Shown one piece after another: positions 1 through 10,258 of a stretch of 64,000 nt of DNA. The notes under the pieces are model-generated. The model saw nothing but the letters and a program-made list of their open reading frames with translations. It searched no databases and was not told where the DNA came from. Position 1 is the stretch's first letter, and each line of letters starts with the position of its first letter. The translations under genes and the position numbers were made by a program. Origin of the DNA: Mya arenaria (lineage: Eukaryota; Mollusca; Bivalvia; Myida; Myidae); NCBI RefSeq assembly GCF_026914265.1, contig NC_069135.1, positions 61,246,738 through 61,310,737 on the forward strand, in the 5' to 3' direction.

Positions 1-1988
1 GAACTAAGTAAATATAATCCTGGTTGAACTTCAAGTTTTTGACTAAGCACAATGTCCAAGTAGTAATCATTACCGATGAGTAGATCAATTTGGCACAATT
101 CACTATCTTCGGCAATGTCATCTGCCAAATCCACTGATTTCAACAAATGATTGGCATTTTCGGATAGCCCTTTCATGGGTTGCCTTTGAATATTTCCACT
201 GATCACAGGCACAATATTCACCGATATTGTCATATAATCACCCGTTTTTAACTTAAGTTCCATTGTAGATATCTTTGTTTTCACAACTTTGGATTTATCA
301 CTACCAAACGTCATAACATTGATTTCTTCTTTTCCTTCTTGTTTTAGGTTTAATTTTCGAGCTAAAGCCTCCGAAACATATGACCTCTGAGAACCACAGT
401 CTAAGAGCATTCTCACGACTCTGTGTCTGTCACTTTTTGCACCTTTAACTTCCGTTTTCGCCGTTTGCATTAGTACCATTTCTCCTGAAGAGACAAGAAC
501 GTTTTCCTCTGGAATATCACTTTTTTGTGTCATTGGCAACTCTTCCGTTAAATGAACACTAGATTCAGAACTCTTGAAGCGCTTTGGACATAGACTTCTA
601 TTGTGGCTGTTTCTCTCCCCACAATAGACACACACTTTGTTCTTCTTACACTCTGCTGTTTTATGTCCAACCTTTAAGCATCTAAAACAACTCTCCTTAA
701 GCACTTGTTTACGCGCACTGAGTGTCCGGTACTGTAGACACTCGTCACTCCAGTGATGTTTTGCGCAGTATCTACACATTTCCGAGTAATCTTTACTTGG
801 TTTTGATTGCTGCGGCGTTAGTTTCTTTGTATTTGCAACCAAAGCCTCAGCCGAACTTATTGCTTTATAACCATAGTTTGATTTATTTGGTATTCGATTA
901 CTCTCCGAACCACGATACAGCGATTTATTTTGTGGTATCTTTGGTTTTGTATCAAACTGCCGTTTGTCTGACTTTTCTCGTGCAGCTATATATTCCCTCA
1001 GTCTATTCCTTAATGTAGTTATTGTCCATTTTCTTTCAGCACCATTTAACATTTCTAATTGAAGAAGTACATCTTCAGGAAGTTTTGCTCGTATCATCGA
1101 TATGAATACGTCCTGATTTATGTTCTGTTCTAGAACCTCAAGGCTCCTTAGATGACGCTCAACATTATCCAAGAAATTCCTTAAACTGGAAACATTGTTA
1201 TTTGCACTGTGTAAATTTATCAATTTATTGTAATGTAAGTCAATCACTTGTTGAGTCTTACCGAATCTCTCTTTCAGTGCTTCAATCGCTACTTCATAGT
1301 TCTCGTTTGATAACGCTAATCCGGCTATAGCACCTCGCGCTTCACCATAGAGCTTGCTTTTGAGATAATTAAATTTATCCACTTTTGATAATTGATCATT
1401 CTTATGCACTGTACATTCGTACGAATCCCAAAATTCTATCCAACGTAATCTATCACCACCGATGGAAATCATCTCAAGTTTTGGAAGTCCAACTGAAGTT
1501 GACGCTTTCTTTTGGGACTCTTTTTGTTCTTTATTTTGTAGTTCAAGAAACTCTTGTTGTTGTTTAACTTGAGCATGAGCAATATTTTGAAGTTCATGCT
1601 GTAACTGTACAAACGGACTTAATTCATCCTTTTCTTTCTTAATATCCACATCCTGTTCTTTCTTAGAAATGAGTTTAGCCTTATACTCTTTCAAATCGAG
1701 TAAAGCCGATATGGCTTCATCACACAGGCTACAGTCCTCATCAATAATTGCACTGACGAACTCTGTTTCACTATCATCAAGAGCACTTGCTAATTTTCCA
1801 GATTGAATTTCTAACTTTTCTGAATAGGTTTTTAGTTTCTCTAGACACTTACTTGTCTTCGAAAGCACATCATCTATGTTACTTGTATCTAAGTTACACT
1901 TTATTAACAAAACACTTTTGTCAATTTCGGTCTCTAAGGTATTTCTGTATCTCGTTCTAACTCCCTTTAAATACGAAATCCCAGCCAT
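1..1988 (-). CDS. BEL/Pao retrotransposon Gag-protease, 5' part of Gag-Pol (runs off window)
   Basis: Seen: one uninterrupted minus-strand frame of about 662 codons from ATG at 1988 to the left edge, with no stop or frameshift. The N-terminus is a charged, coiled-coil-prone Gag segment. Residues about 165-330 look like the DUF1759 Gag domain of Pao elements (LPKLEMISIGGDRLRWIEFW). Cysteine/histidine knuckles follow at about 403-415 (CRYCAKHHWSDEC), 433-446 (CFRCLKVGHKTAEC) and 449-463 (CVYCGERNSHNRSLC). An aspartic-protease-like segment (DUF1758 type) lies near 526-538, with LLDCGSQRSY in place of the usual DTG/DSG. RT, RNase H and integrase would lie outside the window. Known: BEL/Pao makes one Gag-Pol polyprotein. 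Inferred: an intact, fairly recent insertion, supported by the LTR and primer site just upstream. Confidence 0.93.
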   Translation of the reverse strand, partial: MAGISYLKGVRTRYRNTLETEIDKSVLLIKCNLDTSNIDDVLSKTSKCLEKLKTYSEKLEIQSGKLASALDDSETEFVSAIIDEDCSLCDEAISALLDLKEYKAKLISKKEQDVDIKKEKDELSPFVQLQHELQNIAHAQVKQQQEFLELQNKEQKESQKKASTSVGLPKLEMISIGGDRLRWIEFWDSYECTVHKNDQLSKVDKFNYLKSKLYGEARGAIAGLALSNENYEVAIEALKERFGKTQQVIDLHYNKLINLHSANNNVSSLRNFLDNVERHLRSLEVLEQNINQDVFISMIRAKLPEDVLLQLEMLNGAERKWTITTLRNRLREYIAAREKSDKRQFDTKPKIPQNKSLYRGSESNRIPNKSNYGYKAISSAEALVANTKKLTPQQSKPSKDYSEMCRYCAKHHWSDECLQYRTLSARKQVLKESCFRCLKVGHKTAECKKNKVCVYCGERNSHNRSLCPKRFKSSESSVHLTEELPMTQKSDIPEENVLVSSGEMVLMQTAKTEVKGAKSDRHRVVRMLLDCGSQRSYVSEALARKLNLKQEGKEEINVMTFGSDKSKVVKTKISTMELKLKTGDYMTISVNIVPVISGNIQRQPMKGLSENANHLLKSVDLADDIAEDSELCQIDLLIGNDYYLDIVLSQKLEVQPGLYLLS

Positions 1989-2184
1989 TTTGTTTAATTT
2001 ATTTCCTTATTGCTTTATTCCTTATTCACTGACAAACTTATTAATGTCTAATTCGCTTAGCACTGAAAATTCCAGCTGCATAACTTCATCACTACACAAT
2101 TTTAATCCATCTTATTTGCACTCAAATTACATTTAATTACTTATTATTCCACCTGCACACTTATTCATTATGTCCGGTTAATAG

Positions 2185-2202
2185 TCCCGGGTTCCGGCAC
2201 CA
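2185..2202 (-). promoter_or_regulatory. Retrotransposon primer binding site (tRNA-Phe-like)
   Basis: On the minus strand this reads TGGTGCCGGAACCCGGGA, which matches the 3' end complement of animal tRNA-Phe with one mismatch as I recall that tRNA. It lies about 200 bases upstream of the BEL Gag start and a few bases inside the inferred LTR end, where a minus-strand DNA primer site belongs. Confidence 0.75.
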
Positions 2203-2206
2203 TCAA

Positions 2207-2508
2207 TGTGGCGAAGTTTAATTGAGTTATTGCCCCGTGAGATTTAATTGCCACATTGGGGTTTGGTTTTGAATGTTCTCACAAGAAACAACACAATTTA
2301 ATTTTTACAGTTTTTAATTTGTTTCAAATTTAATATAGTTTTCTTGAATGAATTTCCTAAATAATACACAATAAATCGTTTATCACTGACGTTTTTAATA
2401 ATCCATTGTCCAAAATGAAAAACTTCTTTTATAGCACTCTAAAACCGTTCCTTATATACCTTTCTATCCCGCCACTCGGGCACGACACGCCCGAGAAAAA
2501 CGTGCACA
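2207..2508 (-). repeat. 5' LTR of the BEL/Pao element (approximate limits)
   Basis: Inferred LTR of about 302 bp that begins TGTG and ends CACA on the minus strand. It contains a TATA-like GGTATATAAG at 2451-2460, which would drive minus-strand transcription toward Gag. The 3' LTR lies outside the window, so the outer limit rests only on the TG/CA convention and on the TA microsatellite just beyond it. Confidence 0.5.
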
Positions 2509-2529
2509 ATCCGAAAGGATTATATCCGT

Positions 2530-2532
<3 letters not shown>

Positions 2533-2586
<54 letters not shown>
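2533..2586. repeat. (TA)n microsatellite
   Basis: An uninterrupted TA run of about 54 bases between the LTR and the first copy of the segmental duplication. A shorter TA run (6955-6972) borders the second copy at the same place. Confidence 0.95.
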
Positions 2587-2588
<2 letters not shown>

Positions 2589-4683
2589 TAGTATTGAAGA
2601 ATAAACCAAATGAACTTCAGGTAGTGAGCAAAAATATTTTTTTCACCTGAAGGTCACCTTGACCTTTGACCTACTAATTTATTTAGCAGAAAATTAGTGT
2701 GACATATAGAATGATGAATGATCCGACAGACTGACGGACAGGGAAAAAGCAATATGTTAATTGGGTACACATAATAATTTCATTCTTTAGGTGCATATTT
2801 AGGTACACGAGTTCAATAAACTTTTTTCTGCATGCCGTTAAAACGCTTACAGGTTAATTATTATGGAATGGTTTTCCGTTGCCGGGCTGAACCTTTGTCA
2901 AGCAAGGAGGGATTTAAAAAAACATGGCACATGCTTTGGGTACATCAAGTTGACGTATCACGTGCATGACACACATATACATGTCATCTTTTTATAACGA
3001 ACACATGTGCTGAGTAATTGTAAAATCCCTCTCTCCATGACTAAGTTACAGCCTGAACACGGAAGATCAAAACTTAAAGCGAAAGCGAAAATTATATGTA
3101 ACAGTTAGATATATTTATATATAAATAGAAGTCATAACGACATACACAAGAAATTGAGTTACGGTCTTTAACTGTTCAGCCAGGGCATTGTTTTGGCTGC
3201 TGAGATGCTGATAGATACTGCTGTTGTTCTGCCCTGCAATGTAAAACTGGCTTTTGTTTCTCAGGCTTAGGCCTGCTGACTTAAAGCTCTTCTCTGATGC
3301 TACAAAATAACAAGAAGGTCAAGATGACCCTATATTGCTAACCTGAGTGATAATGAAAGAGCAATAAATTTCAGGTGACTACAGTGATCTGGTGAGCTAA
3401 AAACCTAAGACCCCCGGGGCGGGACAAGCTTTGACGCCAGGGGCATAATTTGAACTTTTGGTAAGGAACCTCAACATGATGCTGGGCTTATCTGTATAGG
3501 TACTTTTCAGGATATTCGAAAATGAGCAAATGAATACAGCGGTATGACCTTAAAATCAATATTACTCCAAATAATTGTTTCCAAATCTTTTTTATGTGAA
3601 TACATTTTTTATAGGTAATTAAATTATCTAATAAATGGTGTCAATGATGAAATATAAAATTATTTTATTTCATCTGTGAATGCATTTCCAAGATGGAATT
3701 GTTACATTTCTTTGAAATGTCATAATTGCATTAAATCAAAGGGTAATAATATGCTGGGATCGATCTAAATTGTATTACCCCTATCATAAAAAAGACCCAT
3801 CTGGATTAAAAAGCCGACAATTGATGTTCTTGTGTATAATACACGGAAATGTGGCAGGAATATCCGGTGTCATCCAGCTGAGAGATCCAGCCCAGAGCGT
3901 CTGTTTAACTTTATTACCCCCTCATAAAATTCTTTACAAAAAGAAAGCCGATAAATGTTTTCCAAGTAATGAAAAAAAAGAGCTTAATCATCAAACGCTT
4001 GCACAAATGTTGTTTACTTGACCTATTTTACGACCGGAACCATGCTGGCCATCGATTAGCTCAGCAGAAAATTTACTCATCATTTTCTCAGCTACTTATT
4101 GTTTCTATTGTTTGTAACACAAAATAATATCTTCAAATAGTTATTATCTTTATTAATTTCAATGGTAAATTAAACTGACATAATATATTCAATGATTTAC
4201 GCATCAATGTTTTGGGGGAAATTCCATACTGTACAGTATTGCCATTCCTCGAGGTTTTATTGCGTCACAGTAGGATCTCACACCTGTGATTGGCAATATA
4301 AATAATAACCTTTAAGTTTTAGCAGACGACATTTTCGAGGGAAAATCAATACACAAAAGGTTAATATTTAGCTTTATAAACATCCGGGATATTGTTTACA
4401 AAAAGAAAGATGCAATATTGAAGTATTGAAATGACCCTATTGAAATATGCGGGAGATGCGTTTACATCCAGTAGTGTTTAGGGTCGGCCAGATGCGTTTA
4501 CATCTGCTAATGAGCTATGTCGGCCTATCTCGTTTACATGCGCTAAAGGGTTAAACTGCATCTTGCTACATATCATATTATAGAATAAAGTCATATATTG
4601 AAAACTAGCCCCGTCACCTGTCGGCAGAGTTTTAAACGAACCAACATGACTTGAAGGAATTTGATAAAGGGCCACCTTAGGAA
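2587..4683. repeat. Segmental duplication, copy 1
   Basis: Collinear with 6976-8526. Three blocks align almost base for base: 2587-3383 with 6980-7757, 3393-3470 with 8217-8300, and 4553-4683 with 8398-8526. Copy 1 has about 1 kb (3471-4552) that copy 2 lacks, and lacks about 460 bp (7758-8217) that copy 2 has. No convincing coding region. The short open frame at 3770-4021 has no recognisable domain. At 4450-4550 there are a few degenerate repeats sharing GTTTACATC. Confidence 0.85.
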
Positions 4684-4810
4684 CATTGTTAAAACAAGAA
4701 AACAGTCATGTAACACTGAGAAGTCACCGTGTGACAAGGTGGCATTGTTTGTGAATAAGTTCAAAGTTTGAAGTTTAGATCTTCAATGATTGTAGAACAA
4801 TAAAGTAATG

Positions 4811-4887
<77 letters not shown>

Positions 4888-5735
4888 GTAATATAATGAT
4901 AATAATAATAATAATAATTTTGATATAAGTGTCACCTACACAATATTTCTGTGATTTTTGTTTTTGAAATAGTGCCATTGCTCTCTGAAGAGAAGATTTT
5001 CAAAGTTGTCCATATAGACGTATAGCGAAAAATAGCACTGTTGTTGGCGTCAATGTTTTTTATGAATCACATTGGGGTGAAGCAATTTGATATATGGTCA
5101 CCTCAGGAACACATGGGGTGTAGGAATTTGACAGAGTGTAAAATTAGAAATAATTTCTGTGACATTATTTTGAAATCGGGCGAATAGTTTCTGAACAGAA
5201 TAAATTCAAAGTTGTCCATATATATACATACAGTGAAAGGAAGCCCCGCACCCTGGCGGCCAAGATTTTACATGAATCAACTTTGGGTGAAGAAATTGAT
5301 AAAGGGCCACCTTACAAACATTTCAGAGAATGTATTTTCAAATTTGGCCAGTGGATTCTGAGGAGGAGATTTTCTCTCATAAAGACACATTTTTTTACAA
5401 ATCAACATGTGGTGAATGAATTTGATACAGTCATTGTCGCCTAAGAAACATTTCCGTGAAATTATTTTTGAAATCGGGCTAGCAGTTTCAGAGGAGTATT
5501 CCTTTCGGTTTCAATGGCAACGGAGCTCTGCTTGAAACTACATTTATTGAAGGAATCTGGAAGAGGACCACCCTATGAACATACCTATAGAGTTTGGTTG
5601 AAATCGTATCAGTGGTTAAGGAGAAGAAGTTGTTTAAAGGAAAATGTAAACGACGGACTGTGATGGACAATAACCCTAAAACAATAGCTCGAGATCACGC
5701 TGAGCACTTTGTGCTTAGGTTAGCTTAAAATATTT
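4560..5735. repeat. Mollusc dispersed module repeat, copy 1
   Basis: Several diverged ~150-bp modules in tandem, each carrying some form of AGCCCCGCC..TGGCGGCC, then ATTTTACATGAATCAAC, then GGCCACCTTAGGAACATTT and a GAGGAGAAGATTTTC stretch. The run ends at 5680-5735 in ACAATAGCTCG...GCTGAGCACTTTGTGCTTAGG. I know similar modules as high-copy repeats in bivalve genomes. Related copies lie at 7758-8222 and 8430-8965. It overlaps the end of the duplicated block. Confidence 0.7.
4816..4918. repeat. (ATA)n trinucleotide microsatellite
   Basis: About 100 bases of nearly pure ATA/TAA repeat with two small interruptions near 4888-4900. The Ile/Leu-rich open frame across it on the minus strand is a product of the repeat. 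Confidence 0.95.
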
Positions 5736-5817
5736 TCTTCATGAAAAATGGATTCCTATACATACACTATTGATACAAATCATTTTAGTATTTTTTTTTT
5801 GTTCACAAACCACTTAC

Positions 5818-6044
5818 TGGATTTATCTGGTTCCTGCAATGGCATGAAATCTCCCTTGGTAAAGATCATTTTCCTGGTGTTACCCTGATGATCATCGATC
5901 ATATATAACTTCCCTTCCTCAAACTGCCCTCCGCCCTCCAACACTACATTGTTCTTCTCTATCCTGGAGGAGAGGGGGCTGGTCAATGTCTGGTTCTGAT
6001 TGGTCGATAGAAAAGACTTCTGCCGTAGCTCAATTATGGTTCCC
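5818..6044 (-). CDS. Candidate internal exon of an unrecognised host gene
   Basis: Seen: a 227-bp open stretch on the minus strand with good splice borders, a pyrimidine-rich TTTGTTCTGTATGACAG acceptor at its 5' end and CCA|GTAAGTGG at its 3' end. It encodes about 75 residues, roughly from GTIIELRQKSFL to MPLQEPDKSS, with codon use richer in GC than its surroundings. I do not recognise the domain. The next gene on this strand is the B-box exon at 10259-11234, about 4.2 kb upstream; its reading phase at the junction (1 base over) would need checking, so membership of that gene is only possible. It could also be a lone exon of another gene. Confidence 0.4.
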
Positions 6045-6114
6045 CTGTCATACAGAACAAACATAAATATCTAATATCACAGTGATGAATGCCACATCCA
6101 GTTCAATTGATTAT

Positions 6115-6955
6115 GCAAGGTCCTTAACGGGCCACTCCAAATTCCCCCCGTACGTTTTACTATTTAATGTACGTGCATTAAGCGGCCGACTGTCTAACAC
6201 AGCTGCGGCCTTATAAACACTAATAAGCGGCCACTAATCCCTTGTCACTGACACTTCCGCTTATAAATTTTGCCAATACACAGCTTATATTGCGTATAGA
6301 AGTTTACGGAAAAGAATAACGGCCTCGGGTATCTCCGTCATCCAATGAAAATGAATATTGCATCACACGATTGCCATGCGTGTTTACTTATCAAGAAATC
6401 ATGTTTATAACACGTCTGTGAATGTTTTGATCAGAATTGACACAATAAATTACACAATTAATAAGATTATTAAATAATTACGAAGTTAATTATTAAATAC
6501 TGACACAAAAACCCGATAATTATGAATTCACAGTTTGCATTGTCATTCAAAGACGTGAAACAGGTACGATTTTTTTATTCACTTCAATATTATTTTTAAA
6601 GTGTGCGGATTTATATTTCTACGGACGGATATTTACAATGCACTGTTCTTGATATTTTTTTAACTAATTGATTATGGCTGAAAATAACACTAATCGAAAG
6701 TGTTTGACTCTAAAAGAACGTGTGGAGTGTATAAAGTTATTAGAAAACGGCCGTAGTGCAAGAAGTGTTCCCAAGGAATTTAAATGTGGAAGGACTCAAA
6801 TCAATTTCTTACTTAAGCATAAACGTGAGGATACATACTCCATCCTTGAATAAAGCTAAAGTGGCCGAAATGTCAAACCTGGATTAAGTGGCCACCTGTC
6901 TTAAGCAGCCATTTTAATCATTTCCCAAGGGTGGCCACTTAATACAGGTTTAAAT
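6115..6955 (+). mobile_element. Degraded Tigger/pogo-type DNA transposon
   Basis: A CENP-B-type DNA-binding reading frame lies between two ends that share an inverted GTGGCC(C/A)..TTAA motif: 6127-6142 on the left (TTAACGGGCCACTCC) and 6927-6945 on the right (GGTGGCCACTTAAT). Further copies of the AAGTGGCC motif occur at 6190-6235 and 6855-6900. The total of about 0.84 kb is too short for a full element (2-3 kb), so most of the transposase, including the whole DDE domain, has been deleted. Confidence 0.6.
6674..6853 (+). pseudogene. Tigger transposase, N-terminal CENP-B/psq HTH fragment
   Basis: About 59 residues from ATG at 6674 to TAA at 6851-6853. The stretch CLTLKERVECIKLLENGRSA and the later CGRTQINFLLKHKRE have the helix-turn-helix layout of the CENP-B N-terminal domain that Tigger/pogo transposases use to bind their terminal repeats. 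The frame ends directly after this domain. The second DNA-binding half and the DDE catalytic domain are missing, so this is a fragment, or at most a DNA-binding-only relic. Confidence 0.75.
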
Positions 6956-6975
6956 ATATATGTATATATATATGT

Positions 6976-8526
6976 CTATCATAGTAATGAATAATAAACC
7001 AAAGGAACTTCAGTTGGTGAGCAAAAATATTTTTTTCACCTAAAGGTCACCTTGACCTTTGACCTTCTAATTTATTTAGCAGAAACTTAGTGACATATAG
7101 AATGATGAATGATCCGACAGACGTTAATTGGGTACACATAATAATTACATTCTTTAGGTACATTTTTAGGTACACGAGTTCAATAAACTTTTTTCTGCAT
7201 GCCGTTAAAACGCTTACAGGTTAATTATTATGGAATGGTTTTCCGTTGCCGGGCTGAACCTTTGTCAAGCAAGGAGTGATTTAAAAAAAACATGGCACAT
7301 GCTTTGGGTACATAATGTTGACGTATCACGTGCATGACACACATACAAGTCATCTATTTATAACGAACACATGTGCTGAGTAATTGTAAAATCCCTCTCT
7401 CCATGACTAAGTTACAGCCTGAACACGGAAGATCAAAACTTAAAACGAAAGCGAAAATTATATGTAACAGTTAGATATATTTATATATAAATAGAAGTCA
7501 TAACGACATACATAAGAAATTGAGTTACGGTCTTTAACTGTAGGGCCAGGGCATTGTTTTGGCTGCTGAGATGCTGATAGATACTGCTGTTGTTCTGCCC
7601 TGCAATGTAAAACTGGCTTTTGTTTCTCAGGCTATGGCCTGCTGACTTAAAGCTCTTCTCTGATGCTACAAAATAACAAGCAGGCCAAGATGACCCTATA
7701 TTGCTAACCTGAGTTATAATGAAAGGGCAATAAATTTCAGGTGACTACAGTGATCTGGCCAGTTTTCGACTGGTCCAAGGTATAATGCCTATATACATTC
7801 TGAATAAATGTGGTGATAATTAAACAAATGCTTGTAAAGTTATTTAACGGACAAGATCAATTTTAGGTAATTTCTTTAATTAAAGCCCCTGGCAACCATG
7901 TTTCTTTATGAATGAACATGGGGTGAAAGAATTCTACAGAGGGTAACCTTAGGAACATTTCTGTGACATTTTAATGTTTCCACATACATATAGTGAAAAG
8001 AAGCCCCGCCTCTGGCAGCCATGTCTTTTTATGAATTAACGTAAGGTGAACGAATTGGTCAACTAAGGAACAATTTTCTGTGGAATTATTTTAAAATCGG
8101 GCCAGTATATTCTGAGGGGAAGATTTTCAAATTTTCCATACAAAAAATGTTGCACATGGACGAATGGACGACGGACAATCACAATGGTTGAGCACATAAG
8201 CTGAGCACTAGCTCAGGTGAGCTAAAAACCTAAGACCCCCGGGGCGGGACAAGCTTTGACGCCAGGGGCATAATTTGAACTTTTGGTAATGAACCTCTAC
8301 ATGGTGCTGGGCTATGGGGTTTCCGGCAAAAAAAATCAGAGGGAGATTTTGCCTGTTAAATGTACTGACTCTTCACACCGGAGTTGTCTCGCTTACTTAA
8401 ACTGCATCTTGCTACATATCATATTATAGAATTAAGTCATATAGTGAAAACTAGCCCCGTCACCTGTCGGCAGAGTTTTAAACGAACCAACATGACTTGA
8501 AGGAATTTGATAAAGGGCCACCTTAG
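6976..8526. repeat. Segmental duplication, copy 2
   Basis: Second copy of 2587-4683 in the same orientation and order. It differs by small indels (for example, 20-odd bases near 7125 that are present in copy 1 are missing here) and by the large insertion/deletion at 7758-8217. No coding region seen. Confidence 0.85.
7758..8222. repeat. Mollusc module repeat, copy present only in duplication copy 2
   Basis: Begins CCAGTTTTCGACTGG, contains TGGCAGCCATG and GTGAAAAGAAGCCCCGCC modules, and ends with GACGGACAATCACAATGG, TGAGCACTAGCTCAGGTGAGCTAAAAA. The same GGTGAGCTAAAAACC junction in copy 1 (3392-3407) follows GATCTG directly. Confidence 0.7.
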
Positions 8527-8965
8527 AAAGTATTTTGAAATCCGGCCAGTAGATTCTGAGGGGAAGAATTTTTTTTCCCCATGTAGACATATACATGTAT
8601 AGTGAAAGTAGCTCCGCCCCGTGGCGGCCATGTTTTTTCACGAATCAACATGGGGTGAATGAGCTTGATACAGGAATTCTGAAATCAAACCAGCAGTTTC
8701 TGAGAAAAATATTTTCATAGTTTTTCCTTTTGGTTGTCATGGCAAAGAGAGTTCTGCAGGAATCAACTTTTATTCAAGGAATCCGGAAGAGGAACACCCA
8801 AGGTACATGCCTGGAAGTTTTGTTGATATTGTCCCAGTGGTTTACGAGGAGAAACTATTTGAAGGCAAATATTGATACCAGATAGACGGCTGACGACGGA
8901 CAATCACCCTATCACAATAGCTCACGCTGAGCACAAACGCTGAGCACAAGTGCTCATGTGAGATA
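8430..8965. repeat. Mollusc module repeat, third copy
   Basis: The same family as 4560-5735. Modules start at 8445 (GAAAACTAGCCCCG) and 8600 (GAAAGTAGCTCCGCCC), and the run ends at 8880-8965 with GACGACGGACAATCACCC and GCTGAGCACAAGTGCTCATG. Confidence 0.7.
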
Positions 8966-9094
8966 GAAATGCCGCTATGAAGCTGAAGATGCATTATTGG
9001 AATACAACATGGCAAAAATGTTTCATATTTCTGGTATCATATCAAAACTCGTATCATAATGCTGATTAATATGTCATTTCAAATTCGATGCCCA

Positions 9095-9450
9095 TGTTGC
9101 AGGTAAAAATGTATCCTCCTGATTGCAGGGTCACGGTAAATGTCACTGGCATTTCATGACCTGAAAATCAATAGGGGTCACGTACTCGTCACGCAAAACC
9201 TCTATGACAAGTTTGAGAACCATTGCTGCAGGCATTGTCAAGTTAGCACTACGACAATCTTTTCACGTTCACGATCATCGTGACCTTGACCTTTGAACCT
9301 GATGACCCCCGAATCAACAGGGGTCCTCTCCTTGTCAGGCCCTACCTGAATATTAAGTTTAAAAAAAACATAGGTCTAAGCATTGTCTAGTCATCACTCT
9401 AACAAGTTTATCACATTCAAAGTCAGTCACCTTGACCTGATGATCGCAAA
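9095..9450. repeat. Second mollusc module repeat family (GTGACCTTGACCTTTGA type)
   Basis: Two diverged ~145-bp tandem modules, each with CGTGACCTTGACCTTTGA, TGATGACC, AATCAACAGGGGTC, then a TGTCA..CCTACC/CTCTATGACAAGTTTGA segment and CATTGTC(A/T)AGT. I know this module as a widely dispersed repeat in molluscs. The nuclear-receptor-like half sites in it belong to the repeat. Confidence 0.65.
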
Positions 9451-10258
9451 AATCTGCTCGTTTCAAGACAAACAATAAAAAAGTTGTCAAAACGTTCAAT
9501 CTGTGAGAGTGCAGCTTTAAAAACTGTTGTTACTGATTTCAGGTAGATAAGTTGTTTAACACCTCTTCCTCAAGCAATGATCATCATACTTATAATCTGC
9601 ACTTGAGATAAAGTTCTAGATGGTGTTTAAATGAGTTAAAGGGCAGTTAAACAATTGTTCTTCTTTATATTGCATATAAGACAAAAATATTTTTCGCTCT
9701 TCGCTCGCTTATGAAAAATTGGTTGTGGCAAAAATTCGGAGAACAAACATAACTTGTTGCAGTCCAATAAACATGTATACCGGTAAGTAAAAAACAAAAC
9801 AAAACAACTAACATTATTTCCTATTAGCCTTTTCTCTTTCAAGCTCTTATGGTCATCATTATTTTACTTTTTATGTAAAATAGGTTAAAAGAATGATATG
9901 TTACCAAAAATGGACTGTCAGAGATATGCATCGTTTTTGCGTTTATACATGCATGATGGTTTAAGAAAAAAGGGCTGTTTTTAAAAAGGAATTGGTGTAA
10001 AATAATTAATATATATATATTTTGTTAAATTTAATTTTCTGAAATGTAAACGCGGTATATCCATCTAACGATACATTTATTTGGCGTGGCCTTATCACTG
10101 TCAATATTTTTTAGCCGCTTTATGTTTATAAATACTTTTGAAAATACATTTGCATTAGACAAAAGTATTAAATTTTCTATATTGTTATTAAATGAAGAGT
10201 ATAATTGAAACAAACTAATTATACTATATATTAAATATGGAAGTTTCAAGTTAGTCAC
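9451..10258. other. Probable intron or 3' flank of the B-box gene; no feature recognised
   Basis: AT-rich sequence downstream (minus strand) of the B-box exon donor site. Short open frames at 9636-9842 and 10031-10258 show no domain. A homologous beta-propeller exon, which is present at the 37.7-44.1 kb locus, was not found here. Confidence 0.5.

Noticed and set aside
2650..2685. Nuclear-receptor-like AGGTCA half sites (also near 7045 and 9290)
   Set aside because: They are part of dispersed repeats with the same CCTTGACCTTTGACC words; no promoter context.
4775..4978. Ile/Leu-rich 'membrane' peptide
   Set aside because: Translation of the ATA microsatellite.
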